64,000 bases of DNA from Amorphochlora amoebiformis (taxonomy: Eukaryota; Cercozoa; Chlorarachniophyceae). The stretch spans positions 558,001 through 622,000 of the forward strand of contig BAAHQB010000059.1 in assembly GCA_054601695.1 (NCBI GenBank), written 5' to 3'. A model generated the notes under the pieces. The model saw only the letters and a list, made by a program, of their open reading frames with translations. It made no database searches and was not told the DNA's origin. A program made the translations under genes and the position numbers. Shown one piece after another: positions 15,976-29,212 of this stretch (within the stretch, counting starts at the first letter, position 1; every line of letters starts with the position of its first letter).

Positions 15976-16833
15976 TACAATATATAAATATATTACAATA
16001 TATTTATATATATATATATATATATATATACAATATGAACATAGGCAAAACGTATCGCTCAAGAGGCTCGCGCTCTCCTCACAAAGGGTTGCATATATAC
16101 CTATATATATATATATATATACATAGATCTATATATCTATATATATATATATATATATAATGTACACATATAGAACAGCACGATTCGGCCCGGCTTTTGC
16201 ACGATTTAAGCCGAACTCTGCTCTCGCAGGTATTACTGTCAAGTTTTATTTTCTTCCCTCTCTCCCTCTCTCCCTCTCTGCATGTCTCCCTCTCTCTCTC
16301 TCGCCCTCTCTCCCTCTCTCCATGTTCTCTCACTCTCTCTCTCCCTCTCTCCCTCTCATCCTCTCTCTCTCTCTCCCTCTCTCTATGTCTCTCACACTCT
16401 CTCTCCCCCTCTCTCCCTCTCTCTCTGTCTCTCTCTCTCTCCCTCTCTCCATGTCTCTCACTCTCTCTCTCCCTCTCTCCCTCTCTTCTTCTCTCTCTCT
16501 CTCCCTCTCTCTCTCCCTCTCTCCCTCTCTGTCTCTCTCTCTCTCTCCCACTCTCTCTCTCTCTCTCTCCCACTCTCTCTCTCTCTCCCTCTCTCCCTAT
16601 CTCTCTCCGTCTGTCCCTCTCTTCCTCTCTCTCCTCTCCCCTCTTCCTCTCTCTCTCTCTCTCTCTATGTCACTCACTATGTCTCTCACTCTCTCTCTCT
16701 CCCTCTCTTACTCTCTTCCTCTCTTTCTCTCCATTTCTCTCTCTCTCTCCCTCTCTCCCTCTCTCCCTCTCTCCCTCTCTCTCTCTCTCTCTCTTTCTCT
16801 TCTGTAGACTAATATACATAGATAGATATTCTC

Positions 16834-16865
<32 letters not shown>

Positions 16866-16907
16866 TTCTCTTTATCGTCTGTCTTCCCACTCTCTACTTT
16901 TTGCTGC

Positions 16908-16950
<43 letters not shown>

Positions 16951-16954
16951 TATG

Positions 16955-16985
<31 letters not shown>

Positions 16986-17249
16986 ACAATACATATATAT
17001 ATATATACTTGTCTTTTATTGTTTCTATTTATCTCTCTACCTATACTCTCCCTCTCCCTCTCTCTCTCTCTCTCTCTGTCTTTGTGTGTACATTCCCCCC
17101 TTTATTGCTTGGTCACATGGGTTTGAGGGTTGAGTGATTGTTTTTTAATTCTTTTTCTAACGTTTTATTTTTGCGGCTGGGCTTCAGGTTCAAGGGATGG
17201 ATAGGCAGGGGGAGGAATTCAGGAAAGAGGTATATGTGATTTAGTATGC

Positions 17250-17299
<50 letters not shown>

Positions 17300-17423
17300 A
17301 TATATACATAGATATAATAATAATTTTTATACATCAAAAATATTTACAGCATATATATATATATATATATATTACACTGAAAATACATACATATATTACA
17401 TTCATATACACACTCATATATAC

Positions 17424-17468
<45 letters not shown>

Positions 17469-17927
17469 GCCTCCCAGACCTACGCAATCTGATGAGCTTC
17501 CACCCCAACCACGTGACCGGAAGCCAAGGTAATACTATATATATATATATATATATCAATATATATATATATATCAATATATATATATATATATATCAAT
17601 ATATATATATATATATTTGTGTGTATTTATATGTTTATACTCAGCATTTCTGCAAGAAAACCGAAAAATTATCTCGTTCGGAAAAAAAGGGAGTCTTTTA
17701 AACCCGATAACAGGTATACATATTTGTGTATGTAGAGTTTATATATATATATATCAATTTAATATACTTTTTATTGAATACATATATAGAGGCGCATACA
17801 TATATATACATATATATATATATATGTGTGTGTGTGTATATATATTTATAAATTTGTGTATTACATATATGCACACATATATGTATAAGTACATTATTAT
17901 GTGTGTAAGGCATACATGCATACCTAG

Positions 17928-17974
<47 letters not shown>

Positions 17975-18105
17975 TTATTTATGTTGATATGTATACATTT
18001 ATAAAAGTATATATGTATATATATATATATACATACACATGAATATATACACATTTACATATATATATATATATATATATATATCTTATTCATATTATTA
18101 TGTAA

Positions 18106-18137
<32 letters not shown>

Positions 18138-18143
18138 CATGCG

Positions 18144-18185
<42 letters not shown>

Positions 18186-18522
18186 GCGTATAGGAATAAA
18201 GCAATGCGAGAGCTAAGAACAAGCATGCATATGGACAAGGTTTAATATTTATATATATATATATATATATATACATATTATCATATATATATATAATATA
18301 TTATCATATGTATCATATATATATATATATTATATGTTTAATATACATGTATAATGTATATGTATGATATATATATATATATATATGTTATATATACATA
18401 TATTACTGTAATATATATAATATGATATATATTATATAACATATCTAATATACAATATATAATATAAGAAAGAGAGAAAGAGACAGAAAAACATGGAAAT
18501 GACGTACATTGAAAGGTTTATC

Positions 18523-18554
<32 letters not shown>

Positions 18555-18696
18555 CATATTTATATATATATATATATGTATATATAAAATTCATGTATAT
18601 ATGTAAAAGTTTTGTATATTTAAAGGTTAATTGGACCGATCCGTCGACTTGGAATCTAGACAACTCCCGAGCCCGAGTAATATATACATATATATA

Positions 18697-18752
<56 letters not shown>

Positions 18753-19454
18753 TAAATACGTCTACATATATATTTATATATGCATGTATATATAAGGATA
18801 AAGACATACATTATGTCTACCTATAAGTGTATATGAATATGTATATATATATATATAAATATATATGAATATATATATGTTATCTGTTTGTAATTGTATG
18901 TATGCATATATGTATGTATATCTTAGCTAAGTATATTATATATATATATATATATATATATCAAATACATTTGCATAACACATACTGCTCGAACCCTAAC
19001 CCAAACCCTAACCCTAACCCTAACCTTAACCCCAACCCTAACCCTAACTTACCCTAACCCTAACCCTAACCCTGACGCATTCTAACCCTAACACCTACCC
19101 TAAACCTAACCATAATCCCAATCCAAACCAAAACTCTACGGAAGTAACCGAACCGTCACCCTAACCCTAACCCTAACCCTAACCCTAACCCCTAACCCTA
19201 ACCCTAACCCCTATTTATATCCCTAACCCTAACCCTAACCCTAACCCTAACCGGATACCAAAGCACTGAGCACATCCAACAACACGATCTACTGTTATCC
19301 TTAACAGCACTATAGCCCACTCTGTGGAGGAGTCAATGGTCCTCGGACCAAGACATGCTGAATAATCTGATCCTAACCCTAACCGTAAAGCTAACCCTAA
19401 CTTCCCTAATCGTAATTCTAACTTACCCCCTAACCCTAGCCTAACAATATATAC

Positions 19455-19498
<44 letters not shown>

Positions 19499-19610
19499 AT
19501 ATATATCTTTGCATTTATGTATTACGTATAGGTACGGAACCCAAAGAACGCGAAAAAACTGCTTAGGGAAAAGCGAAAATCTCTGAAGAAGGTAAATATT
19601 ATGCATATAT

Positions 19611-19652
<42 letters not shown>

Positions 19653-19701
19653 ACATATATATATATATATACATAGATAATATTATGTGTATATGTTATA
19701 T

Positions 19702-19738
<37 letters not shown>

Positions 19739-19886
19739 GTATACAGTACATAAAAATGTAATTTATAAATACAAATGAATTAAATATTGTTTTACAAATG
19801 CATATACATATATATATATATATATATATACCTAAATATGTATATAGATATATAGATATTTAGATGTACATAACATACATACACAC

Positions 19887-19918
<32 letters not shown>

Positions 19919-20486
19919 TAGGGAGATAAGATAAGCACTAAGGTACACATATCTCTAATCCTAACCTTCCCCATACCCACCCTAACCCTAACCCTAACCC
20001 CAACCCTAACCCTACCCCTAACCCTAACCCTAACCCTAATCTCCCCACACTGTGGAGGAGTCAATGGTCCTCGGACTAAGGCTTGCTGAGTAATCCGATT
20101 CTAACCCTAACCCTAACCCTAACCCTAACCCTAACCCTAACCCTAACCCTAACCCTAACCCTAACCCTAATCCTAACCCCCTCCTCTCGCCAAAGACAAC
20201 ATGTGAACCAAAACACGAGAGATTTGTTCATGTCTTTCCCAGTACTAAGTGGCGGAATTAACGGCCCTAGGGCAAAGATATGCTGAATACTCTGAACCTA
20301 ACCCTAACCCTAACCCTAACCCTAGCCCAACCCTGTGCAGGAGTCAATGGTCCTAGGACTAAGACATGCTGAATAATCTGATCCTAACCCTAACCCTAAC
20401 CCTAACGCTAACCCTAACGCTAACCTTATCTCTAACCTTAAGGCGGCGATGCAGTTAATGGTTACCGGCCATGTGGACGGTAATAC

Positions 20487-20522
<36 letters not shown>

Positions 20523-20611
20523 CTATATATATATGTATAGATGCATACATATTATGTATGTGATGTACATATATATATATATATATACATAATATATGCA
20601 TATGTATATAC

Positions 20612-20649
<38 letters not shown>

Positions 20650-21040
20650 CATTATATAATATTGTTATATGTATATACACATATATGCAATACACCGTTT
20701 TATGGAAAGAAAGGGAAAAGAATAGCCGTTTTATCACATATATTATATATATACATATATATATATATACATATATGTGTGTGTATATATGTGTATAACA
20801 TATATCTACACATATATATATATATGTATATGTATGTATATGTGTACATTATATATTTTTATATGTATATGTATATCATATGCATACATTTCATATGTTT
20901 GTATATGTGCACTCAATATGTATATGTGTATATTTTTTTATAGATATATAACTATGATATATATATATATAGATGTAGAATATATATATATATGTGTGTA
21001 CATATATTTGTGAACCAACATTTTACATCTTAGTACATAT

Positions 21041-21081
<41 letters not shown>

Positions 21082-21818
21082 TGTATAAATAAATATATAA
21101 ATTTGTTTATATGTATACTTACATATTTCTGAAAAAAACCACAACACATCTCTAACCCTAACCCTCACCCTAACCCTAACCCTAACCCTAACCCTAACCC
21201 TAACCCTAACCCGAAACCTAACCCTAAGTTACATCTACACCTAAGGTAAACCTATAAATATCGGGGTGTGGGACACTTGTGGATACGATTGTATGAATTC
21301 GGGTAAGTTTGCCGAAAGATTAATCTCTGTGTCTCTTCTCCTCTCTCCACTCTCTCTCCTCTCTCTCTCTCTTTCTCTCTCTTTCTCTCCCTTTCTCTCT
21401 CTCCCTCTCCCTCTTCCTCTCTCCCTTTCTTCCTCTCTTCCTCTCTCAAACTCTCTCCATTTTAGCTCTCATGGTGTATAATCCCACTCTATCTCTCTCT
21501 CCCTGATTTCCCCCTCAATCTCCCCTCTCCATGCAAAGTTGACTTGGAGAATATATTGAGCCGACTCTAATCCTGTTTCAAACTCTGCCGTTGACCCTCC
21601 TCTGATCCCAAACCTAACCCTAACCCTAACCCTATCCCTAACCCTAACCCTAACCCTAACCAAGTGGAGATGCTTGAATACTTGTTCAGTACGTCAAATC
21701 TTCAAGAGTCTCGGGTCAGTTTATGTGTGTTATTGTACTTATGTATGTATGTATATGAATATGTATATGTCTATATATGGAAATATATATATATATGCAT
21801 ATATATATATGTATACAT

Positions 21819-21860
<42 letters not shown>

Positions 21861-21897
21861 CTATGTAATATATGTCTATGCACATACATACATATAT

Positions 21898-21930
<33 letters not shown>

Positions 21931-21992
21931 GTTATAACAATTTTTTTCCCAAGATTAGGGTTAATGTTGTCGGATTTGGGGGTGATTTGTTA

Positions 21993-22039
<47 letters not shown>

Positions 22040-22289
22040 TATATATATATATATATATACATATTATGTTTAAAATATATATGTGTGTGTATTATATATA
22101 TATATGTGTGTATATATATGCATATATGAATATGCATATACACATGCATGTGTGTGTGTATGTATGTATGTATCTGTGCGCATAGATTTCTCTATACTAT
22201 TTGTATACATGTACGTAAATGTACACATATATACATATACTTTTTAGGTGTATGCATGAATACATATGTATGCATGTACCTCTATTATG

Positions 22290-22326
<37 letters not shown>

Positions 22327-22471
22327 ATGTAATATATATATATATATACATGAATATATATATATATGTATAATACATATATATTATAGACTGAGAAAGA
22401 TCGGCGCGTGATTATAAGGGGTATACATTTATAATATATATATATATATATATGTAATATATATGTATACG

Positions 22472-22512
<41 letters not shown>

Positions 22513-22535
22513 CTTTTGTCAAATCGACGAGATAA
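10423..22535 (+). CDS. unrecognised basic, charged protein, 25 exons, about 485 aa
   Basis: Exons: 10423-10479, 10683-10785, 11332-11372, 11923-12002, 12204-12293, 12771-12850, 12909-12943 (uncertain), 13469-13545, 13700-13778, 14066-14126, 14856-14923, 15358-15426, 16045-16087, 16174-16229, 17188-17229, 17470-17528, 17645-17713, 18194-18239, 18469-18515, 18610-18676, 19532-19591, 20455-20479, 21665-21714, 22390-22420, 22513-22535 (TAA). Phases match at every junction and the sum is 486 codons. The N-terminal 80 residues are Ser/Thr/Pro-rich (start [16 protein letters not shown]). Then come charged helices ([29 protein letters not shown]), an acidic patch [13 protein letters not shown], a helical block ([44 protein letters not shown]), and a strongly basic C-terminal third ([31 protein letters not shown]) that could be a nuclear or nucleolar signal. 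No family is recognised and no function is assigned. Least certain: exons 12204 to 12943, where other acceptors stay open, and the last two exons. Confidence 0.62.
12500..12645. repeat. (CT)n-rich tract with CCTCCCTCTCTT units
   Basis: Pyrimidine-only stretch in an intron of the 10423 gene, with five regular CCTCCCTCTCTT-type units at about 12525-12580 followed by plain (TC)n. Confidence 0.85.
13395..13467. repeat. CCCTAA telomere-type block before a splice acceptor
   Basis: Degenerate CCTAACCC repeats run almost up to the acceptor of exon 13469 and appear to supply its pyrimidine tract. Confidence 0.75.
14295..14446 (+). repeat. two decayed copies of the 14126 exon/intron junction
   Basis: The end of exon 14066-14126 (words CTACCCCCTATATCTCCAG then GTT) is echoed at 14300-14335 (CTAACCCTACATCTCCAG then GTTACAT) and more weakly at 14410-14446 (CACCCTTTACATTTGTAG then GTTATGT). 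The two copies also share GATATAACYTGC upstream. TA tracts separate them. Neither has a usable acceptor, so they look like non-coding relics. Confidence 0.5.
16251..16880. repeat. 600-bp (CT)n / CTCCCTCTCT tract
   Basis: Almost pure pyrimidine on the plus strand with interspersed ATGTCTCTCA words at roughly 50-60 bp spacing (16281, 16321, 16386, 16450, 16668, 16680), so it is a higher-order repeat. It lies inside an intron of the 10423 gene. Both strands give long spurious ORFs. Confidence 0.9.
18989..19445. repeat. interstitial telomere array (CCCTAA on +) with one embedded element
   Basis: CCCTAA repeats, exact in places, are interrupted at about 19253-19371 by a copy of the telomere-embedded element in its long form (ends ...GCTGAATAATCTGATCC before TAACCC). 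Intronic, just upstream of exon 19532. Confidence 0.92.
19974..20430. repeat. interstitial telomere array (CCCTAA on +) with three embedded elements
   Basis: Includes an uninterrupted run of about 11 CCCTAA units at 20102-20168. Embedded element copies lie at about 20041-20100, 20180-20298 (longest, most diverged) and 20327-20383. All read in the same direction and end next to CTAACCC. It sits in an intron between exons 19532-19591 and 20455-20479. Confidence 0.92.
21150..21663. repeat. CCCTAA blocks flanking a (CT)n tract
   Basis: CCCTAA repeats at 21152-21230 and 21608-21660 surround a CT-rich tract at 21322-21455. The second block ends in ACCAAG, directly used as the acceptor of exon 21665. 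Confidence 0.85.
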
Positions 22536-22854
22536 ATAGCATGAGAGTATACATCTCGATAGGTATATACCGATCGAGTGCAAAAACATACCATATGTAT
22601 GGTAGAGATCCGGAGATTGCTGGAGATCGCCTCATTCTCTACTATCCGATGCCAATCAGTAGTACCGGGGCTTCAAATTATCAAGTGACATACGTGACGT
22701 CGCACCATGTCACGCTCCGGAATTTTCCCGAAGATTTAAGTACTCTGCGCGCTTTGTTAATATCGAGTTTTTCTACTATTCAAGTGGCATAAATCATACG
22801 TTTCAATCACATCATGGACTACCAGGGGTATACCATACTGCTGCGCTAGCAATA

Positions 22855-22894
<40 letters not shown>

Positions 22895-23339
22895 TGTATA
22901 TATATACGTATATATATGTATATATGTATGTATATAATATATATATACAATATTGTTGCGGCATATGCAGCGAGCGCGGAACCTATAGATAGATAGTTAA
23001 CCCCGTGTAGTGCACCTGTACATGTATATATATATATAATATACATGTATACATAATATACATGTATACACACACATACATATACATATAAATATATATA
23101 TATATATATAAATATACATACATATAGATATACATATATTGCTAGTGCAGCGGTCCGGGAGGCCGGTAGTCCGGTCTAGCCCACCAAAAATCCGCTAGTA
23201 GTCAGTGAACTCTGGTAACGCAGCGGTGCAGTAGTCCAGGTTGGCTGTTGATTGTTTGGATTATTGGATTATGACGAATGATTATTGGTAGCTTTCGTGC
23301 GGTAGTCGGATAGTCCCTTCCTTTCTTCCTCCGGAACCC
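22536..23339. other. intergenic region between two tandem plus-strand genes
   Basis: Non-repetitive sequence at 22540-22850 (3' UTR of the upstream gene, possibly more), TA-rich sequence at 22850-23140, then a non-repetitive, higher-GC stretch at 23140-23339 that is probably the promoter and 5' UTR of the next gene. One frame stays open to 22792, but no start or splice join supports coding. Confidence 0.5.
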
Positions 23340-23349
23340 ATGGGTTCCG
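23332..23349. promoter_or_regulatory. perfect 18-bp palindrome over a predicted start codon
   Basis: CGGAACCCATGGGTTCCG is its own reverse complement and holds the ATG of the next gene in its centre. Further GGTTCCG words follow at 23352-23384. It may be a protein-binding site or chance. The CGGAACCC half-site also occurs in the divergent promoter near 10275. Confidence 0.4.
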
Positions 23350-23527
23350 TCGGTTCCGGTGCTGTTTGGGTTCCGAACCCCTTTTTCTTGTCTGTTAGTC
23401 GTGCTCTATCTAACCATAGTCTAACGACGGTCTAATGTTAATATATATTTATATATATGTACATATATGTATATATATATATACATACATATAGATATGT
23501 ATATATATATTTATGCATGTACTTATG

Positions 23528-23558
<31 letters not shown>

Positions 23559-23740
23559 GTTTTCATATATATATATGTGAATATATATGAAATAAGTACA
23601 TAGATCCGTATGAAAGCATATAATACATATAATATTCACATAAACCCAGGCCTAGAAAACCACCCACCAATTGAATCAATAAGGTATATATGCGTATGTA
23701 TCTATATGTATGTATGTAGGTATGTATATATATACATATC

Positions 23741-23771
<31 letters not shown>

Positions 23772-23968
23772 ACATGTAGATGTGTATATATTTTGTAATC
23801 TATGTATATGTACATACGTTTTCATCATATTATATATTTGAATCATGTATATGTATATTTATGATATATATATATATATATATATGAATATATATATGTA
23901 AATATATATATGTATATATATATATATATATATCCCGCAGAAAGGACTTTCTCGTTTTGGTTTCATCC

Positions 23969-24004
<36 letters not shown>

Positions 24005-24332
24005 TATATAGAATATATATATATATAGATATATAGAATATATATATATACGAGTATATATACATATATATTATATATATATATATATATGAATATATAC
24101 ATACATACTACAGAAAAAGCCTCTCTCGATTTGGTATCATTCTTCACCTTCGCGTTTTATACGTACACTAACCCTAACCCTAATCCTAACCCTAACCCTA
24201 ACCCTAATCCTAACCCTAACACTAACCCGAACACTGTCTTTGACTACTAATGCGATGTATGTATATGTGTAGCTGTGTATGTTTGAATATACATATGTAT
24301 ATTACATGTGTGTATATGTACAATATATATAC

Positions 24333-24367
<35 letters not shown>

Positions 24368-24617
24368 TGTGTATATATAAATCAGGTTGTATTATCCAAA
24401 TTTACATACAAATATATATGTATATATATATATACATATACATACATATATACATAAATACACATATATATACACATATGTACACATATATATACATATG
24501 TATAAAATATCTAAACATATGTGTGTATACATACATATTCATGCATACATATACACATAGTGTACACACACATATATACGTACATGTACAAATATAATAT
24601 ATACACACACATATTCA

Positions 24618-24650
<33 letters not shown>

Positions 24651-25362
24651 ATATTTCAGGTAGCACGTTTGGAAGAACAGAAACAGCAACAGGAAAAGCT
24701 GTTTACAACGGGGGTCATAGAGTTAGGGTTAGGGTTAGGGCTAGGATCAGATTATTCAGCATGTCTTAGTCCTAGGGCCATTGGCTAGGGTTAGGGTTAG
24801 GTTGAAAAGTTGGAGCTAGGGTTAGAGTTAGGGTCAAGATCTTAGGGTTAGGGTTAGCTACGGTTAGGGCTAGCTAGGGTAAGGGTTAGCGAGGCTATAG
24901 TTAGGGTTAAGAGATGGGCCTAAAGATAGGGTTAGCGTTAAGAGAGTTGGGCTAGGGTTAGGGTTAGGGTTAGGGTTAATGGGGCTAGGGTTAGGGTTAG
25001 GGTTATTGTTGCTAGGGTTAGGGTTCGCAAGGGTGAGGGTTCGCAAGGGTTAGGGTTCAGGGTTCGCTAGGGTTAGGGTTCGCTAGGGTTAGGGTTCGCT
25101 AGGGTCAGAGTTAGCTAGGATTAGCTAGGGTTAGGATTAAAAGTTGGGGCTAGGGTTCGCTAGGGTTAAGAGTTAGCTGAGGGTTCGGGTTGGGCTTAGG
25201 GTAAATTTGGGGCTAGAGGTAGGTTGAGGGTTGGTTAGAGTTTGGGTTAGGGTTAAGAGTTTGGTAGGGTTAGGGTAAGGTTAGGGTTGGGGTTAGTATC
25301 GTTAGGGTTAAGACTTTAGATTACGGTTAAGTTGTTGTTGTATGAATACAATAATATATATA

Positions 25363-25400
<38 letters not shown>

Positions 25401-25929
25401 ATATATATATTATATGTTATACACCCTCATATATATATATACATAATATATATATGCATATTGTATATATATATATATATATATACACGCAATATATATA
25501 TATATACATATTGTACATATATATATACACGCAATATATATATATATATGTATACATATATTTGAATATACATATGTTCAGAAATTGTCTGGAGAGCTTC
25601 TAGCTAGGTACGAGGCTGCAAATGATATAGAGAAGTGGTAAATACATCCCTTCGTCTCTGAACATCTCCGACCGTCTCTGATCCTCTCTGAACGTCTCTG
25701 ATCCTCTCTGAACGTCTCTGATCCTCTCTGAACGTCTCTGATCCTCTCTGAACGTCTCTGATCCTCTCTGAACGTCTCTGATCCTCTCTGAACGTCTCTG
25801 ATCCTCTCTGAACTCTGATCCTCTCTGAACGTCTCTGATCCTCTCTCAACGTCTCTGATCCTCTCTGAACGTCTCTGATCCTCTCTGATCGTCTCTGTAT
25901 GCGTGTGTACATAAATATATCACTAGATG

Positions 25930-25975
<46 letters not shown>

Positions 25976-26036
25976 TATATTTATATATGTATATTTTTAT
26001 ATGTATATCATATATATATATATATATATATGTATG

Positions 26037-26071
<35 letters not shown>

Positions 26072-26208
26072 GTGTATGCATATATATATATATATAGGGG
26101 AAAGATGGTTCCTGGGGAGATGGTGATTTCAGCTGTGTTTCAATTTGCATCCTCTGGTGATATATAGACATGTACTATATTCTGTATATACATATACAAA
26201 TCTACATG

Positions 26209-26246
<38 letters not shown>

Positions 26247-26484
26247 TTATATATATATATATATGCATATGTATATATATATATGTAAGAATATATTTAA
26301 TGTTACATATATATATATACACGTATATACATATATTTATGTACCCATGATATCAGTATACATATGTGTATATGTATACATACCTATGATATATATATGT
26401 ATATATATATATGTATATATATATATATACTTATGATATATATATATATATATTATGCAGCTCAAAAATTGTATATGTATACTC

Positions 26485-26528
<44 letters not shown>

Positions 26529-26610
26529 TTAACATGCAGCCCAAATGGCGGTAGGGGGGGGTGCTATGGCCGGAGGACACGTGACAATTACACTGGGTGT
26601 TGTATTATAT

Positions 26611-26663
<53 letters not shown>

Positions 26664-27023
26664 ATATGATACAACATTACATATTGTGGAGAAACATATT
26701 CATATATACATATACATATATATATATATATATATATATTCTTTTATAGATGTATGTGTGTGCATAATGTATATAATCTATTATTAAGTATGTCAAAATT
26801 ACATACTTGTATTCATACTTTCGTGTACACATACTACTTATACACATATGTATATATGCATATATATATATATATGTATATATATGCACATTTATTTTAT
26901 TTCGTTGATAATATTTATAGTATTTACTGTCTATGGATTTATTATTCATATGTATGCTTGTACATATATGTGTATATGTAGGATTAGAAGAGCTTGTAAA
27001 GTGGCTCCCTGACCGTCTGTCTC

Positions 27024-27064
<41 letters not shown>

Positions 27065-27242
27065 GTATTATAAATATATATATATATATAATATGTATTA
27101 TATGTATGTATGTATATTCATATGTATACATATATATATATATGTGTATATATATTTACGTATGTAATATTATATATATATATATATTTATCTATGTTGT
27201 GAGACCTAGTAATATAGCTCTGTTTCAACCTATGTTCAAGGT

Positions 27243-27305
<63 letters not shown>

Positions 27306-27319
27306 ATGTATATGTGTAT

Positions 27320-27351
<32 letters not shown>

Positions 27352-27496
27352 ATGTAGCTGGAAGTAAGGCTACACCAAGAAAAGGATTAGAGTATTCTGA
27401 GGTAACATATATACATACATATATATATATATATATATCAATATATACATACATATATTATATATGTATATATATACAATACATATGTATACGTTA

Positions 27497-27535
<39 letters not shown>

Positions 27536-28037
27536 ATAACGTAATGGCATCCCAATTCCAAATTTACATTCATACCTCTCTCTCTCTATATATACATATA
27601 TATATACATATATATATATGTGTGTGTATACATATACATTCATACCTACATATATTATATACATATGTATGTATGTATGTGTATATATATATATATATAT
27701 ATATAAATATGTATGTGTATATGTAACATGTATGACATACCATTCAACTTAAATTATATCTTTCTCTATGTATATAATATATACATATATATATATGTAT
27801 ATGTATGATATATACATATATATGTATTTAAATATATATATATATATATATCACACATATATGTATATAAACAGAGCAAACGAACAAGGCTATCCAAACA
27901 AGGTTCCATTGACGACTACGGTACTGTAAATATATACATATATTATTTATATATATATATATATATATGTAGGTGTGTGTGTGCGTCCAATATATATATT
28001 TCACATGCATATGTATATGTATATATATATACATACA

Positions 28038-28086
<49 letters not shown>

Positions 28087-28139
28087 TATGTATACACGTA
28101 TTGATACCACAACTCTAGGCTACATCCATGAATGCATAC

Positions 28140-28180
<41 letters not shown>

Positions 28181-28217
28181 CACAGGTGACGAAGGTACGG
28201 ATCAGGAAAGGTAATAA

Positions 28218-28248
<31 letters not shown>

Positions 28249-28282
28249 ATGTAATATTATATAAATTTATCTATACATATGG

Positions 28283-28313
<31 letters not shown>

Positions 28314-28333
28314 GTATATATGTATACATATAC

Positions 28334-28366
<33 letters not shown>

Positions 28367-28454
28367 TGTATACGTAAATAAGTATGCAAATACCAATTAC
28401 TTATTTCAGAAAATTTACATAATATATATACACATACATATATATATATATATG

Positions 28455-28501
<47 letters not shown>

Positions 28502-28795
28502 TATATATATGTATATACATTTATATATATACATTACATACTACATATATACATATCAAAATGCATTCATGTAATAAAACAATGTGTATCAGTAATTCGT
28601 TTTCCCCGCCATCGGAACCCACGGAACCCAAAGCATCTAGAGCCGCCATGAGTCTGGAGGAGCTTCTTGGAGAGTGCAACTTGAGCGCTTATCTCGAAGC
28701 ATTTCGAGACCAAGGCTATGATGACGTCCAGTTTATGGTGCACATCATATATGTGTAGATATATGTATGTATGCATGTATGTGTGCGTATACATG

Positions 28796-28835
<40 letters not shown>

Positions 28836-28864
28836 CATAGTATATGTATATTTACATATAAATG

Positions 28865-28918
<54 letters not shown>

Positions 28919-29212
28919 ATATTCTAAAGTTTATAACTCCAATGAGTGTCTCTATATGTAATATATCTAATATATATATATATATATATATTATATACAT
29001 ACATATATATATATATATTCATTGTAATATTTATTCCTATCTGCAATTGTATAAAATATATTCATATTTAAAATCATGAAACATACATTCAGATATCATC
29101 TACGAATGAAGAATGGACGGAATTGGTAAAACACACAAAGATGAAACCCGGTCACGCCGCAAAACTACGTCGAGCTTTGGGTCAATTAAAACCACATAGC
29201 GTTAGGTCGTGA
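23340..29212 (+). CDS. SAM-domain protein, 270 aa, 13 exons
   Basis: Exons: 23340-23418, 23650-23683, 24114-24162, 24660-24713, 25582-25637, 26098-26156, 26540-26596, 26982-27026, 27358-27401, 27875-27920, 28186-28210, 28593-28737, 29093-29212 (TGA). Phases agree throughout and sum to 271 codons. The C-terminal 65 residues are a SAM fold: [28 protein letters not shown], then across the last intron [20 protein letters not shown] and RRALGQL, which has the Leu spacing and the closing MKPGHAxKLRRAL helix of SAM domains. Before it lie a Gln-rich coiled segment ([15 protein letters not shown]), a Gly/Ala segment [10 protein letters not shown], and a basic-then-acidic linker ([19 protein letters not shown]). 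SAM domains mediate protein or RNA binding, so a scaffold role is inferred. The start is the first in-phase ATG, inside the palindrome. A short candidate exon at 27218-27240 is left out because skipping it restores phase. Confidence 0.72.
23941..23974 (+). repeat. decayed copy of exon 24114-24162
   Basis: The segment after CGCAG (AAAGGACTTTCTCGTTTTGG then TTTCATCCTTCA) matches the first half of exon 24114-24162 (AAAAAGCCTCTCTCGATTTGG then TATCATTCTTCA) about 170 bp downstream, including its acceptor. No donor follows. TA tracts lie on both sides. Confidence 0.6.
24165..24235. repeat. short CCCTAA array
   Basis: About ten CCCTAA-type units, slightly degenerate, just after the donor of exon 24114-24162. 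Confidence 0.85.
24720..25325. repeat. degenerate TTAGGG array with one embedded element
   Basis: TTAGGG-type repeats on the plus strand with many GCTAGGGTTAGGGTTCGCTAG variants. One copy of the telomere-embedded element lies at about 24744-24787 (GATTATTCAGCATGTCTTAG then TCCTAGGGCCATTGG). It begins right after the donor of exon 24660-24713. Confidence 0.88.
25650..25893. repeat. 20-bp minisatellite
   Basis: About 12 tandem copies of GAACGTCTCTGATCCTCTCT with few substitutions and one 5-bp deletion near 25813. It is intronic, directly after the donor at 25637. Confidence 0.92.

Noticed and set aside
16079-17126. Ser/Leu-rich and Arg/Glu-rich ORFs up to 309 codons
   Set aside because: Pure (CT)n/(GA)n translation with no non-repeat content. 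The same applies to the long ORFs at 34.4-35.4, 49.5-50.5 and 56.7-57.8 kb.
22540-22792. Open frame of about 80 codons after the stop of the 10423 gene
   Set aside because: It would need a phase that the preceding exon does not provide and has no family match. Treated as 3' UTR.
27218-27240. Candidate 23-bp exon in the SAM gene
   Set aside because: It has splice-like borders, but including it breaks the phase. Joining 27026 to 27358 directly restores it.
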